From Chryseobacterium sp. E1 (GTDB taxonomy: Bacteria; Bacteroidota; Bacteroidia; Flavobacteriales; Weeksellaceae): a stretch of 64,000 bases of DNA. The notes under the pieces are model-generated. The model ran no database searches. It worked only from the letters and a program-made list of their open reading frames with translations, and had not been told where the DNA came from. The first letter of the stretch is position 1. Each line of letters opens with the position of its first letter. The DNA is taken from positions 248,001-312,000 of the forward strand of contig CP078104.1 in NCBI GenBank assembly GCA_019203745.1, written 5' to 3'. Shown here piece after piece: positions 51,002 through 62,299 of this stretch. Position numbers and translations under genes: made by a program.

Positions 51002-52186
51002 ATGACTGTCAGGCTTTCAAAAATTTCTCTTCCGCTCAAATTGACCTTTCTTATTTTTTCCATGGTATTAAACTGTATGGGGCTTATCATTCTGCAGCTC
51101 GCAGATGCTAATATCACTTACGGAGAACTTGGCTTTCTGGAATCGTTCAAAGACCTTCCTATTGCTTTTATTTCTCTTTTTGCAGTAAGTTTCATCAATA
51201 AAACCGGAGCTAAAAAGCTTTGATCTTAGCCCTGGCCATTGTTGGAGTCTGTTCCTGCCTTCTGCCGTTTGTTGAGGTTTTCTGGTTCTACAAACTGTGG
51301 TTTGCCATTATCGGGGCATGTTTTGCCATTGGAAAAATCTGTGTTTTCGGGATCATCAGGAATAATATTTCGGATGAAAAGTCATTGGCAAAGACCATGA
51401 ACAGTGTGGAGGCTTCTTTTATGATCGGGATCTTTGTGGTGAATACCGGATTTGGGTGGCTGATCTCCAGCCCGTATTCCGAATTCTGGAAGTTTGGTTT
51501 TTTACTGATTGCCGTTTTATCTGCCATCACCATTTTCCTTCTTTCAAAAGCCAATATTTCAGAGGCCCAGCCTTTGGAAAATAAAAATATATTTTCCGAG
51601 CTTTCAGGATTTACCACTCCGGCCGTAGCATTATTTCTGGGAGTGATCTTCTGTATTGTATTTGTAGAACAGGGATTCAATTCATGGTTGCCTTCTTTCT
51701 ATAAAAACCATCTGAAGGTGAATTCATTTTTGCCCTTCAGGCCACTTCTTTCCTGTCGTTGTTTTCGTATGCAGGAAGAACGGTAACTGCCAATATCATC
51801 AGAAGGTTTTCACTTCCGGGATATTATAGTACTTGTATGATTTTCATTATCCTTTTGCTGATAACCATTGTAGGTCTACAGTATTTTGATTCTGAAGATT
51901 CAAGGCTTATTCTTTTTTATTTCCGGTGATAGGTTTATTCCTTTCACCGCTCTACCCTGTTATCAACTCCAGGATGATTGCACAGGTTGATAAAGAAAAG
52001 GTTAATCTTTTCACTTCACTTATTGTTATTTTTTCGTCTCTGGGCAGTTCTGTAAGCTCCATTATCATGGCTGTACTGTTCGGAAAACAAATGCTAAACT
52101 TTTATCCGCTGTATATTTTATCATGTGTTATTCTACTTTTTGTGATTAGTTTAGCGTATTTTAATTTTGCAAAAAGAAAAATTTAG
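51002..52186 (+). CDS. MFS transporter, probably sugar (frameshifted)
   Basis: About 396 residues with twelve membrane segments after corrections near 51218, 51735 and 51918. SLPLKLTFLIFSMVLNCMG is the first helix; ITYGELGFLESFKDLPIAF, shown here as LESFKDLPIAF, and VSFINKTGAKK form the loop between helices 2 and 3. The later PVIGLFLSPLYPVINSRMIAQ is a typical helix 10 region of sugar porters, shown here as PLYPVINSRMI. It is divergent from susC and just before the NUDIX regulator gene, so import of glucose or small glucans is the likely task. Substrate is inferred from context only. Confidence 0.82.
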
Positions 52187-52209
52187 AAAATAGTTTTATT
52201 TTTACTGCC

Positions 52210-52998
52210 ATGAAAATCAAAGACACAAAAAGCAAAGAAACACTTCGGGAACTTATTGACACCAAAGATTTCGTAGCCCATATTTCTGTAGACTGCACCA
52301 TATTCGGCTTTCATAATAATATTCTGAAAGTACTGCTTCTCAAGTATCATGATCTGGATCTGTGGTCACTTCCCGGTGGTTTTGTTTTCAATGATGAAGA
52401 CCTTCGTGAAGCTGCTGCAAGGGTTTTGTATGAAAGAACGCATCTTAAAGATTTATTCTTAAAACAGTTTCATACCTTCGGAAGAATAGACCGTACGGAA
52501 AACAATGTACACCAGATCCTTCTGAAAAACAAAGGAATAGAGGTTCCGGAAGATCACTGGATCTTTCAGAGATTCATCACGGTAGGATATTGCAGTCTTA
52601 TTGATTTTTCCATAGCTGATACTTTTCCGGATGCTTTCAACGAAAGTTGTGAATGGTTTGAAGTGAATAAACTGCCTAAAATGGCTTTTGACCATGACAG
52701 GATTATAGAAACCGGTCTGGAATATCTGCGGATGAATATCAATACGGAAGTGGCAGCCAGTAATCTGCTCCCGGAAAAGTTTACGATGAAAGACCTTCAG
52801 GCTCTTTACGAAACCATTTTAGGACAGAAATTCAGGAGAAACAACTTCCAGAGAAAGATCTTAAGCTTAAATATTCTCGACAGGCTGGAGAAGCTTTACG
52901 ACGGTTCTGCCAACAAAGCGCCCTACCTGTATAAATTCAAAACCAAGGTTCACAACGCTGTCAACCAGTACCCGATCTCCAATGATGAGGAGGTTTAA
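52210..52998 (+). CDS. NUDIX-type transcriptional regulator (NrtR/AraR-like)
   Basis: Intact, 262 residues. The N-terminal two thirds are a NUDIX domain: KVLLLKYHDLDLWSLPGGFV, then the helix DEDLREAAARVLYERTHL, where the box loses some of the catalytic Glu residues (REAAARVLYERT in place of REx2EExGU). The C-terminal 90 residues are a winged HTH: FTMKDLQALYETILGQKFRRNNFQRKIL, shown here as MKDLQALYETILGQKF. This is the NrtR-like group to which the Bacteroides arabinose regulator AraR belongs. It probably senses a sugar or sugar phosphate and controls the adjacent glucan locus. Twenty-three bases separate it from the MFS gene. Confidence 0.9.
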   Translation: MKIKDTKSKETLRELIDTKDFVAHISVDCTIFGFHNNILKVLLLKYHDLDLWSLPGGFVFNDEDLREAAARVLYERTHLKDLFLKQFHTFGRIDRTENNVHQILLKNKGIEVPEDHWIFQRFITVGYCSLIDFSIADTFPDAFNESCEWFEVNKLPKMAFDHDRIIETGLEYLRMNINTEVAASNLLPEKFTMKDLQALYETILGQKFRRNNFQRKILSLNILDRLEKLYDGSANKAPYLYKFKTKVHNAVNQYPISNDEEV

Positions 52999-53126
52999 AA
53001 TACGGATTTTCTTCTTTAAACAGGAAAACCATGTATTATCTATTTGAAAACCAGGATTAAGATAAGTTTTCAAAAAAATTTTCCAGACACCACGAAAAAT
53101 GTTATTTTTAACAAAATCAAAAAATC

Positions 53127-54302
53127 ATGTCATATTATCCTCTTACAAGCATCCCTGATTATTATGGAATTGATGCTTTACTTACTGAAGAACACAAACT
53201 GATCCGCCAATCTGTAAGAGACTGGGTGGAAAGTTTTGTAATGCCGCAGATTGATCAGGCAGCTCAAAATCATACAGATCTTCCTGGCCTTATGAGAGAA
53301 TTAGGGAAAATCGGGGCTTTAGGACCTTATATTCCTGTTGAATACGGAGGTTCAGGATTAGACCAGATTTCTTACGGTCTTATCATGCAGGAGTTGGAAA
53401 GAGGAGATTCTGCAGTACGTTCTGCCGCTTCAGTACAGAGCTCTCTGGTCATGTTCCCGATTAATGAGTTTGGATCTGAAGAACAGAAAAAGAAATATCT
53501 TCCTAAACTTGCTGCAGGAGAAATGATAGGATCTTTTGGATTAACTGAGCCTAACCATGGTTCTGATCCCGGTTCTATGGAAACTTATTTTAAAGATATG
53601 GGGATCATTATCTTTTGAATGGGGCTAAAATGTGGATCACCAACTCTCCTCTCTGCGATATTGCCGTAGTATGGGCAAAGAATGAAGAAGGAAAAGTACA
53701 GGGACTGATCGTTGAAAGAGGAATGGAAGGCTTCACAACTCCGGAAACCCACAATAAATGGAGCCTAAGAGCTTCCAAAACCGGGGAACTGGTATTCAAT
53801 GACGTAAAGGTACCTAAAGAAAACCTTCTTCCGGGGTTACTGGACTGAAAGGACCTCTTTCGTGTCTGAATTCTGCCAGATATGGAATTTCATGGGGAGT
53901 AATTGGTGCTGCTATCGACTGTTACTGTACAGCTGTTCAGTATTCTAAAGAAAGAAAGCAGTTTGGAAAACCCATCGGTTCTTACCAGCTTCAACAAAAA
54001 AATTAGCTGAATTCTTAACGGAGATCACAAAAGCTCAGTTATTATGCCTTCAGTTAGGAAACCTTAAGAATGATCATAAAGCAACACCAGCACAAATCTC
54101 AATGGCTAAGCGTAACAACGTAAAAATGGCTATTGACATTGCAAGAGAATCAAGACAGATTCTTGGAGGTATGGGAATTATGGGTGAATTCCCGATGATG
54201 AGACACGCTGCCAACCTGGAGTCTGTGATTACGTACGAAGGAACTCACGATGTTCACTTACTGATCACCGGTTTAGATATTACAGGTATCAACGCTTTCT
54301 AA
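53127..54302 (+). CDS. Acyl-CoA dehydrogenase, glutaryl-CoA type (frameshifted)
   Basis: About 392 residues after corrections near 53602, 53845 and 53998. [21 protein letters not shown], shown here as [11 protein letters not shown], opens the helical domain. [17 protein letters not shown] is the FAD/substrate signature, [17 protein letters not shown] follows and [11 protein letters not shown] is the flavin helix. The catalytic Glu is in [18 protein letters not shown], shown here as TYEGTHDVH, and the layout is that of glutaryl-CoA dehydrogenase (lysine/tryptophan breakdown). The symbol gcdH fits but the substrate is by similarity only. A terminator follows. Confidence 0.9.
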
Positions 54303-54322
54303 GAAAAGAAAAATATAGAATC

Positions 54323-54357
54323 AAGAGTCTGGTCTTCGGATCAGACTCTTTTATTTT
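54323..54357 (+). terminator. Terminator of the acyl-CoA dehydrogenase gene
   Basis: AAGAGTCTG (54323-54331) pairs with CAGACTCTT (54342-54350), followed by TTATTTTA. Confidence 0.88.
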
Positions 54358-54461
54358 ACTCACTTTCCAGAGAATTTATATTCAATGAATAATTATTAAC
54401 GTCATAATTTTTTTGTGAATTTAATAAAGTTATTACCTTGACGTTATTAAAAATTCACTAT

Positions 54462-56406
54462 ATGAAGAAAATCACAACTTTTTTAATAGGACTTACAGCT
54501 CCGTTCTATTTTGCCCAGCAGGCTGGAGATCTTGTAAGCGCCGAACAGAAACTGGATTTGACCCGCAGGAGTTGTCAATTTCATTGCCAATAATCTGGGT
54601 GAGCAGAACGCACCGGATTTTGTAAGCTATCTCAATAGTTTCAACGTTGGGTTGAAAGGTTATAAGATAACTTACTACACCAAAAACGAAAAGAATGTTC
54701 TTGTAAAAGCTACCGGACTTTTGATGTATCCCAACGTAGGATTTAAACTGTCTACCGTTGTCTCTGACCACGGAACTACAGACAGCAGGCATAATGTTCC
54801 TTCCAATTTCAAAGGAGCCCTTACTGCCGGATTTGTTGTGGAGCTTTCTTACGTGCTGAATGGTTATATTTTAATGGCCCCTGACTATGTAGGGATGGGT
54901 ACTGGAGAAGGAATTCACCCTTATGTAGACTATGCAACAGAAGCCGGAGCCACTATAGATTTCATCACGGCTGCCAATAAGGCTTTGGCACAGCTGAATG
55001 TAAAACGTTATGATGAATACTTTCTGGCAGGCTATTCTCAAGGGGCTCATGCCGCTATGTCTACGCTGAAAAGATTAAGTGTTTCCAACCCGGATAATAT
55101 AAAATTCAAATATGCCTATATGGGTGACGGCCCTTATGATATGTCGGAAACTACTTTAAAGAAAGGGGTATTAGAAAAGGATATTTATCCGTTTAGCTCA
55201 TTTCTGGCGAATGTTCTTCACAGCTGCAATAATACAGGGTATCAAACCTATACTAATGACATTTCAGAAGTAATTTCTGCCGAGTATCTGGATCGATACA
55301 ACTATCATGTAGTGCAGGACAATGGTGGTCTGCTTTGGGGACCTGTGATCTGGAGAAAGCTATTCACAACTAATTTTGTGAATGATGTCACCAATAACCC
55401 CAACCATACATTCAGACAATGCCTGAAGCCTAAAGATGTCTACGACTGGTACAACAAAACTCCTATGACCCTTGGGCATTCCACTGTAGATCTTGCCATT
55501 CCGCCTGAAAATACCTCTAAAACGATTGACGTTCAGCGGGGATACTATCCGTGGTGGGATCTGAACAAATATAAGCTGGATTCTTTTTATTGGGGACCTA
55601 TAGGCCATGTAGGCGGGATTGTCCCTTTTACCCTGGCTTCCAATGCCAAGTTTAATACTTTAAGGAGTGGCGGACTGCTCAATCAGTGGGCTATAGCAGG
55701 TTCTCTCTTTGGGAAGCAGGCAACAGCAACTCCAACAGAAGAACCAACCTTATCCTCTTCTCAGATCAAACCGGACCTTGGGAATATGCAGCTGCTTGAG
55801 ATCACTGATTTTAATAAAGAAAAAGCAGTCAACAGATCAGCAGGTGAACGCAGCTTATCTTCTTTGAATGACGGAGTTTATCTTTTGAAAGTATTGGAAA
55901 ACAATGAAAATAAAATGATTCCGTACATCAAAGCAACACCCAAAGAGATTGCAGAAAACGAAATCGTACAGTCTGAGAATAATGCGGTTTTAAAGTTAAA
56001 AACTAACCAGGATGAACTTTCTGCAGTATATATTTTTGATGAAGATAAAAACCTTGTTAAAACCGTTTCGAAAGAGCAGTACAGACAAACAGGAGGTATC
56101 AGTTTACAGGATCTGGAGAATAAGAACTATACTTTTGAAGTAGCAACCCCATTCTATAATCTCCAGTTCACGAAAGCAATATCAGGTCAGATGCCGGAAA
56201 ACAATACGGATATTTTTACCCAGAACAGACAGATTAAAGTGAAAGCGAATACCGATATTAAAAAGATCAGCATTTACAGCATTTCTGGTGCTCTGGTAAT
56301 TCAACAGGAAGTCAATAAACCTGTATTTGAATCATCAAGCCTTGAATCTGGGGTGTATGTAGTACAATTGAATCTTGTCAACGGAAAAAATATTCATAAA
56401 AAGTAA
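54462..56406 (+). CDS. T9SS-exported alpha/beta hydrolase, lipase-like (frameshifted)
   Basis: About 648 residues after one correction near 54561. Signal peptide MKKITTFLIGLTAPFYFA. The catalytic domain shows STVVSDHGTTDSRHN, YILMAPDYVGMGTGEG, and the nucleophile Ser in LAGYSQGAHAAMS; the later Asp/His candidates lie around VDLAIPPENTSK and GPIGHVGGIVPF. It resembles secreted fungal-type lipases. A linker leads to an 80-residue type IX sorting domain (ISIYSISGALVIQQEV, ending NGKNIHKK). It is therefore exported to the surface or medium. Its neighbours give no clue to the ester it cuts. Confidence 0.88.
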
Positions 56407-56465
56407 AATTATAAAGTCAGAACACTATTTCATTTTCTATAATATCATTTCAAGTTAATTTTTGG

Positions 56466-56492
56466 GCACTTCAGCAATGGAGTGCTTTTTTT
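56466..56492 (+). terminator. Terminator of the lipase-like gene
   Basis: GCACTTC (56466-56472) pairs with GGAGTGC (56479-56485) with one G-T wobble, followed by seven T residues. The rest of the 56407-56749 gap holds the operator and promoter listed next, and no gene. Confidence 0.8.
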
Positions 56493-56676
56493 CGAATACA
56501 CGAATAATTTTATTATAATATCATTTAAAATAACTCTAAAAAAATAAAACTGAATAAATAGATAGAAACAACATTATATAAACATCATATATATTTATTT
56601 AAAAGACAATTATGGGGTAAAATTTAAATTTTCGTAAGAATATTTTCATCAATTCTGTAAATGATTTATGTCAATT

Positions 56677-56695
56677 ATTTTAAATTATTCTAAAT
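56677..56695. promoter_or_regulatory. Fur-like 9-1-9 imperfect palindrome
   Basis: ATTTTAAATTATTCTAAAT: the arms ATTTTAAAT and ATTCTAAAT are inverted around one T with two mismatches. The 9-1-9 form is that of Fur boxes. It lies 28 bases before the -7 box of the TonB receptor gene. Confidence 0.4.
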
Positions 56696-56723
56696 AAAAT
56701 TAGCAAACTTATGTTAGGCGTCC

Positions 56724-56731
56724 TACTTTTG
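56724..56731 (+). promoter_or_regulatory. -7 box for the TonB receptor operon
   Basis: TACTTTTG, exact TAnnTTTG match, 18 bases before ATG 56750. Confidence 0.6.
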
Positions 56732-56749
56732 CCGAAAGAATAATGCCAG

Positions 56750-59538
56750 ATGGTCCACAATGACTCCCTTTCCTCTCTGAGGTTTCAGATTTTAATTTTT
56801 CTCTTTCTTTTTACAGCGATAACGATTTCTTCACAGGAACTTACATTGAAGGTTACTTTCGAGGTGAAAGACAGCGCTTTACAATCGGTGAAAGGTGCTG
56901 AAATCAAAATTTCATCAGAGCAAGACAGGTATGCTATATCCAGCAATGATAAAGGAATTGCGGTCATTTATATAGCGCCTGGAAAATATAAGGTAGAAAG
57001 TGACAGTAATGATCATTCAGGATATTCAAACCTACTGTCCATAACAAAGGAGGAGACATTTACACTCATCCTTACCAACAGAATACATACAATTGAGGAG
57101 GTTGTCATTACCGCCAAAGAAGGAAAAGGGCTTACCTCTTCATCTATTATTAACCAGCGGGCCATGCAGCACCTGCAGCCTTCAAGTTTCTCAGATCTTT
57201 TGGAATTGCTTCCCGGAGGGAGGTCAGGTGACCCGATTCTGAATCAGATGAACAAAATAAGCCTTCGTGAAACCGGAAGACCCGGAAGTGATTATAATAC
57301 TTCTTCCATGGGAACGACCTTCCTTGTTGACGGAGCTCCACTGAATTCCGGGGCCAACCTTCAATATACTTACGATTTTACGGATAAAACCAACAACGGA
57401 CTTAAAAGGAGACTTAATGTGACCAGCGGCGTAGATATGCGAAGCATTTCAACAGATCAGATCGAAAATGTGGAAATTCTCCGCGGAATACCTTCTGTAA
57501 GATATGGAAACCTGACTTCAGGAATTGTAAAAATCACCAATAAGTCAGGCTATACAAAATGGAGAGCCAGATTCAAAGCAGATGGTTATTCCAAACTTTT
57601 TGCCGTCAATAAAGGTTTTGAAAACAAAGATCAGGATCTGAAAATAAACACCGGTATAGATTATCTGGACGCCAAAGCTGACCCAAGGGACAGGTTTGAA
57701 AATTATAAAAGAATCACTGCCAATTTTGCTGTTGTAAAAGAAAAAACACAACCATGGAACCTCAAAATGGCAGACCAATCTGAGTTATACGGGCTCTCTT
57801 GATGGCTCAAAGTCTGATCCTGACATTGATCTTTCTGAACTGAATTCTTATGAGGTGAATAATCATCTTGTAAGTCTGTCTAATCTTTTTACCTATACGA
57901 AAAACAAACCATCTTTTTACCGGGCAACAGAAATACAGGCAACAATTAATCAGAGGTTTGATCAAATAAAACAGACTAAATTCATTCAGCTGGAGAATGC
58001 AACAGCATTTCCTTTATCGCAGACTGAAGGAGAATTTGACGGCTACTATCCTGAGCCCCGGTATATTTCCAACTACCTGGTAGATGGAAAACATCTGGAT
58101 GTATTTTTACCATGCTCAATAAATTTCAGCTGGATTTTAAATCGGTTAAAAATGAAATCAATGCAGGATTCGACTGGCAATTGAGTAAAAACTGGGGTAA
58201 AGGACAGGAATTTGACATCTATAAACCCATAGACCCAAAGGCAACTTTCAGACCCCGTGCCTACCGTGACGTCCCAGCCTATATCACCTCTGCTCTATTT
58301 CTGGAATCGATCAGCAGCATGAATGCCGGAAACCACAAGTTCACTCTTGCGCTGGGGCTAAGAGGAAATTCAATGATGAACCTGCCTTCACATTTTAAAA
58401 TGAAAGGAAAAATCTATGCAGACCCCAGAGTCAATTTTCAATGGGAACTTCCATCGTTTGACTGGATGAACAAAAAGACTCAGATGGCCCTGACCCTGGG
58501 ATATGGTAAACAGAGTCTGTTTCCGGATCTTAACCTGCTCTATCCGGAACTTATTTATAAAGACATTCAGCAGCTGAATTACTTCCATACCAATCCAAAT
58601 TACAGAAGAATCAATTACAAAACCCTGATTTACAACCCTCAAAATCCGGAAATAGAACCTGCTGTCAATGAAAAATTTGAAGCAAGGATTGATTTGGGTA
58701 TCGGAGCTCATCAGCTGTCTATGACCGTCTTTAAGGAAAATATGCATAATGCTTTCCGCTCCATGAATCAATATGCCGGTTATCAGTACAAAAATATGAT
58801 CCCTCCGGGCTGAATCATGATGCCATCACATCCCCGCCGGACATCAATACACTTCCCTACCAGACTTTAAATGAAAACTTCCTGTATACAATACAACGAA
58901 ATGGAAGTAAAGTAGATAAAGAAGGGGTGGAATTCCAATATTCTTCCAACAGGATTCCAGTAATCAATACAAGATTTACCCTGAACGGAGCCTGGTTCCG
59001 GACAAAATATGGCAACAGCATGCCTGTCTACAGAGGGCGGGATCTGCTGATTGGCGGAAAGCCTTATCCTTATCTCGGATTGTATGAAGGTATGGAACCT
59101 AGCTCTGTCAATGAAGTTCTGAATACGAATCTGATGATGGATACTTATATTCCGAAACTGGATCTTGTTTTTTTTTCCTCTTTTCAGTTTTCATGGTATT
59201 CTATGCGAAAAATGCTCCCTATGAACGGAATTCCAAATCATTATGTGGATCAGAATGGCAATATCTTCCCTTTCCATCCTGAAGCAGCGCAGGGAAGCAT
59301 TCTTGAAAGCCTGATCATTGCTCAGAATCAGGATCTGTATAATGCCGTCAGAAGACCCATGGAAATGAATCTTAACCTGAAAGTAACCAAAAGCTTCAGG
59401 AATAAAGCCATTGTGGTCTCCATGTTTGCAAGCAGGCTTTTCAGCTATTATGCTCCTTACAGAATCAACGGAATTACGATCAACAGAAAAGGAGCCTATG
59501 ATCCTTATTTCGGAATGGAGATAAACTTTAATTTATAA
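56750..59538 (+). CDS. TonB-dependent receptor with carboxypeptidase-like domain (frameshifted)
   Basis: About 930 residues after corrections near 57790, 58107 and 58808. Signal peptide to about residue 29 (ILIFLFLFTAITISS). A regulatory-like beta-sandwich spans 30-110 (VKGAEIKISS, GKYKVESDSNDHSGY). The TonB box/plug starts IEEVVITAKEGKGL and carries SDLLELLPGG, GTTFLVDGAPLN and VEILRGIPSVRYGNLTSG. The barrel ends in GMEINFNL. Unlike SusC, it has no SusD partner and is followed by DUF4876 and DUF6850 genes. Likely role: uptake of a metal complex or haem; the substrate is not known. Confidence 0.92.
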
Positions 59539-59560
59539 ACAATTTCAATTCAATCAACTT

Positions 59561-60780
59561 ATGCTAAAACATGTATTAAGAACACTACTCGTAGTGTGTG
59601 CTTTCATCGGTATTACGTCATGCTCTTCGGATTCCAACGAAACGCCGGAAGCTCAAACCTTATTAAAACTGGAGTTCAAAGTGGTTCGGACAATATTCAG
59701 GTCAAGGAATATAAGAAACTGACTCTGAGTTTCAAAGAACTTAACTCCGGGTTTACAATAACCAAGGAGCTTTCAAACACCAATACCTTACAGGTCAGTC
59801 TTCCTTCCGGAACCTATCAGATGATTGCAGAAGGAAACATTGTTTATTCAGACCCATCCGGATCTATAGAAGCGAAAGTAGCCGGAGTACAAAACGGAAT
59901 GGTGATCAACGGCAATAAGATCAGCAAAACGATAGAACTTTCTCTGAAAGCAGGAAACAGCAGCGATCTTATTCTGGAAGAGATTTTCTTCACCGGAACA
60001 AGAACACCTCAGGGAGCCATGTATTTCGGGGATCAGTATTTTAAAATTACCAATAATACAGACAAGACTTTATATGCAGACGGAATGCTGCTGATACAGT
60101 CAAGCTTTATGACCAATGAAAAGCAGGATTACAGCCCAAACATTATGGGAACTACGCTGTCAGCCGGAGCAATCATTAGAATCCCGGGGACCGGAAACAC
60201 CTACCCTGTAAAGCCGGGTGAATCTATTATTATCGCTGAAGACGACCATCAATCACAAAGATTTCAACCCTTCATCTGTTAATCTTTCTACCGCTAACTT
60301 CCAGATTTTCAAAGAAAACTCTGATGACATCGACAATCCTGCTGTTCCGAAAATGATCAATGTTTCCGACAAAATGGTAATTCATAATCAGGGATATTAT
60401 GCTTACGCTCTGGCACGTATGCCACAGGGAATGACTAATGAAGCACTGGTGGCTCAGAATTCATACACCTATACTTACAACCTTAGTTTCGGGGAGATAT
60501 TTATCCTATGGACGGAACCGCTGTTAAAATCCCAAATGAATGGATTACAGACGTCGTAAATTTAAGTGTACAGGACTCTTTCCAATGGCTGGTAACTTCA
60601 CCTTCGCTGGATATGGGCTGGACTTCCGTTACTTCATTTGACGGAGATAAAAACCGTTTCGGAAAATCTGTACGCAGAAAGATCATTGGTAAAACAATGG
60701 AAGGTAAAAATATTCTTAAAGATACCAACAATTCTACGGCAGATTTTGATCATGGTGTAAAACCTTCATTATTCAACTAA
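59561..60780 (+). CDS. DUF4876 lipoprotein (frameshifted)
   Basis: About 405 residues after corrections near 59683, 60247 and 60505. A signal peptide with lipobox (FIGITSCSSD) begins at ATG 59561. A beta-sandwich follows (TLSFKELNSGFTITKELS), then a conserved DUF4876 block LILEEIFFTGTRTPQGAMYFGDQYFKI, shown here as EIFFTGTRTPQG, YFKITNNTD, and the C-terminal PNEWITDVVNLSVQDSFQWL, LDMGWTSV and RFGKSVRRKI. The family's function is unknown. The lamin-tail-like core resembles the nuclease-associated LTD fold. It lies 22 bases after the TonB receptor stop and one base before the barrel gene. Confidence 0.88.
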
Positions 60781-60781
60781 A

Positions 60782-62289
60782 ATGAAATATTTTCTTTCCA
60801 TACCCATCCTGTTTACGGCATTCTCCGGCACCTTTATTCAGGCTCAGACCAATGATTCCATCAAAGGAAAAATACGTGAAGAATACAGTGTTGAAAGGTT
60901 ACTTAAAAACAGTATCACAATAAATCCTGCCAGCCAGATGAACGCCAGGAAATACAATATCACCACTTTCCGTCTTTTTACAGAAAATTCTGATACTCCC
61001 AACCAGTTAAAGCAAAATGGAAAAGGAGTCAATCTATGGGGCGGAAGCCCGCACCTCACAGGCTCTTGATGATAAAACTACGGTTTGGGGTAATGCTTCT
61101 TATTCACAGGGAAAAAACAAGCAGGTGGTATGGAACGAGAATACAGATTATGACCTTATCTACCCTTATGTAGCAGCCGACAGTGTAGGTGGTGATATGA
61201 AATTTGAAAGATACAGCTTCTCAGGGGCTATTCTAAGAAGATCAGTTCATATACCATAGGCATTACCGGAAGCTACAGAGCCACATTGGGCTATAGAGAT
61301 ACTGATCCCCGGCCCAAAAATACAACTGCAGACTTTTCACTGACCCTTGGTGCCAGTAAACTCATGTTTCAGAAATTCAGACTGGGCGCCTATCTGGGGC
61401 TGAAAAATACACTCAGAAGCATTATCTGAGCTTTGTAAGCAACCAGGGCTACCCTCTGATCTATAATATGAGCGGACTTGGAAATTATAATGAGCTTCTT
61501 TCCGGAAAACTTCGACAGGCCTACTATGAAGGCTGGTCATATGGGGTGGGATACAAATCTTTGAGGCAGACAACAGAAACTGGTATCTGAATCTGGGGTT
61601 AAAAAAATGAACATGGATAAGCTTCTGACAGAATATTCGGATCTTAATGCATCCAGCGTTGAAGAACAACAGCTCAACGTGTCATTAGGAAGATTTTTTG
61701 ATACCGGAAAAATCGTATGGGGAATTACCGCTGACGGTAACAGTACGGAAAGAAAAGGAACTGAAAATCTTTTTCTGAATGAAAATTCAAGAAACTACGT
61801 TCAGATAGGCAGTATGGAAAAATACAGCCATAAGATCCATCATCTTATTTTCAAAGGATTTTTACAGATGGGCAATGATGATGCAAAGTCTTCCTTTCTT
61901 CCTTTTTTTCGGGTGGGCTCAGGAAAAGGAAAGATACAGCAGCCCCTATCAAGAATAGAATTAAGTAAGATAGCGTATGGACTGGATTATCAGTGGTTAA
62001 AAACTTTTAAATCAAACCAGATGTTCTCCGTCTTATTAGGTCTTTCCACAACCCATGTTTATCATACAGATGCTGTTTTCAACAATTCCGGAAAACCTGC
62101 CATCCATGAGATGCTCCAGGACAACTATGCTTTTCAGGCTTCCGGTTTCTGGCAGGCTAAACTTGATATTCATTTTCATTTCAGTGTTCCTGTTGTGAAG
62201 AATGTTTTTGTAGGAGGCAAAATGATGTACAGCCATTTTAAACACGACAGCAATTCTCAATGGGCGGTCAGTATAGGAAGTATTTTTAA
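60782..62289 (+). CDS. DUF6850-type outer membrane barrel protein (frameshifted)
   Basis: About 500 residues. Signal peptide MKYFLSIPILFTAFSGTFIQA. Alternating beta-strand pattern throughout: TVWGNASYSQGKNKQV, YSFSGAILRR, SYTIGITGSYRATLGYRDTD, NWYLNLGLKKMNMDKL, RFFDTGKIVWGITADGNS. The end is WAVSIGSIF, a classic C-terminal Phe of barrels, if one T is restored near 62287 to give the stop. As written, the frame runs on into the peroxidase. The pattern fits DUF6850, found with DUF4876 and TonB receptors in Bacteroidota. Breaks near 61015, 61240, 61405 and 61560. Function unknown. Confidence 0.82.
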
Positions 62290-62299
62290 ACTTATTATC

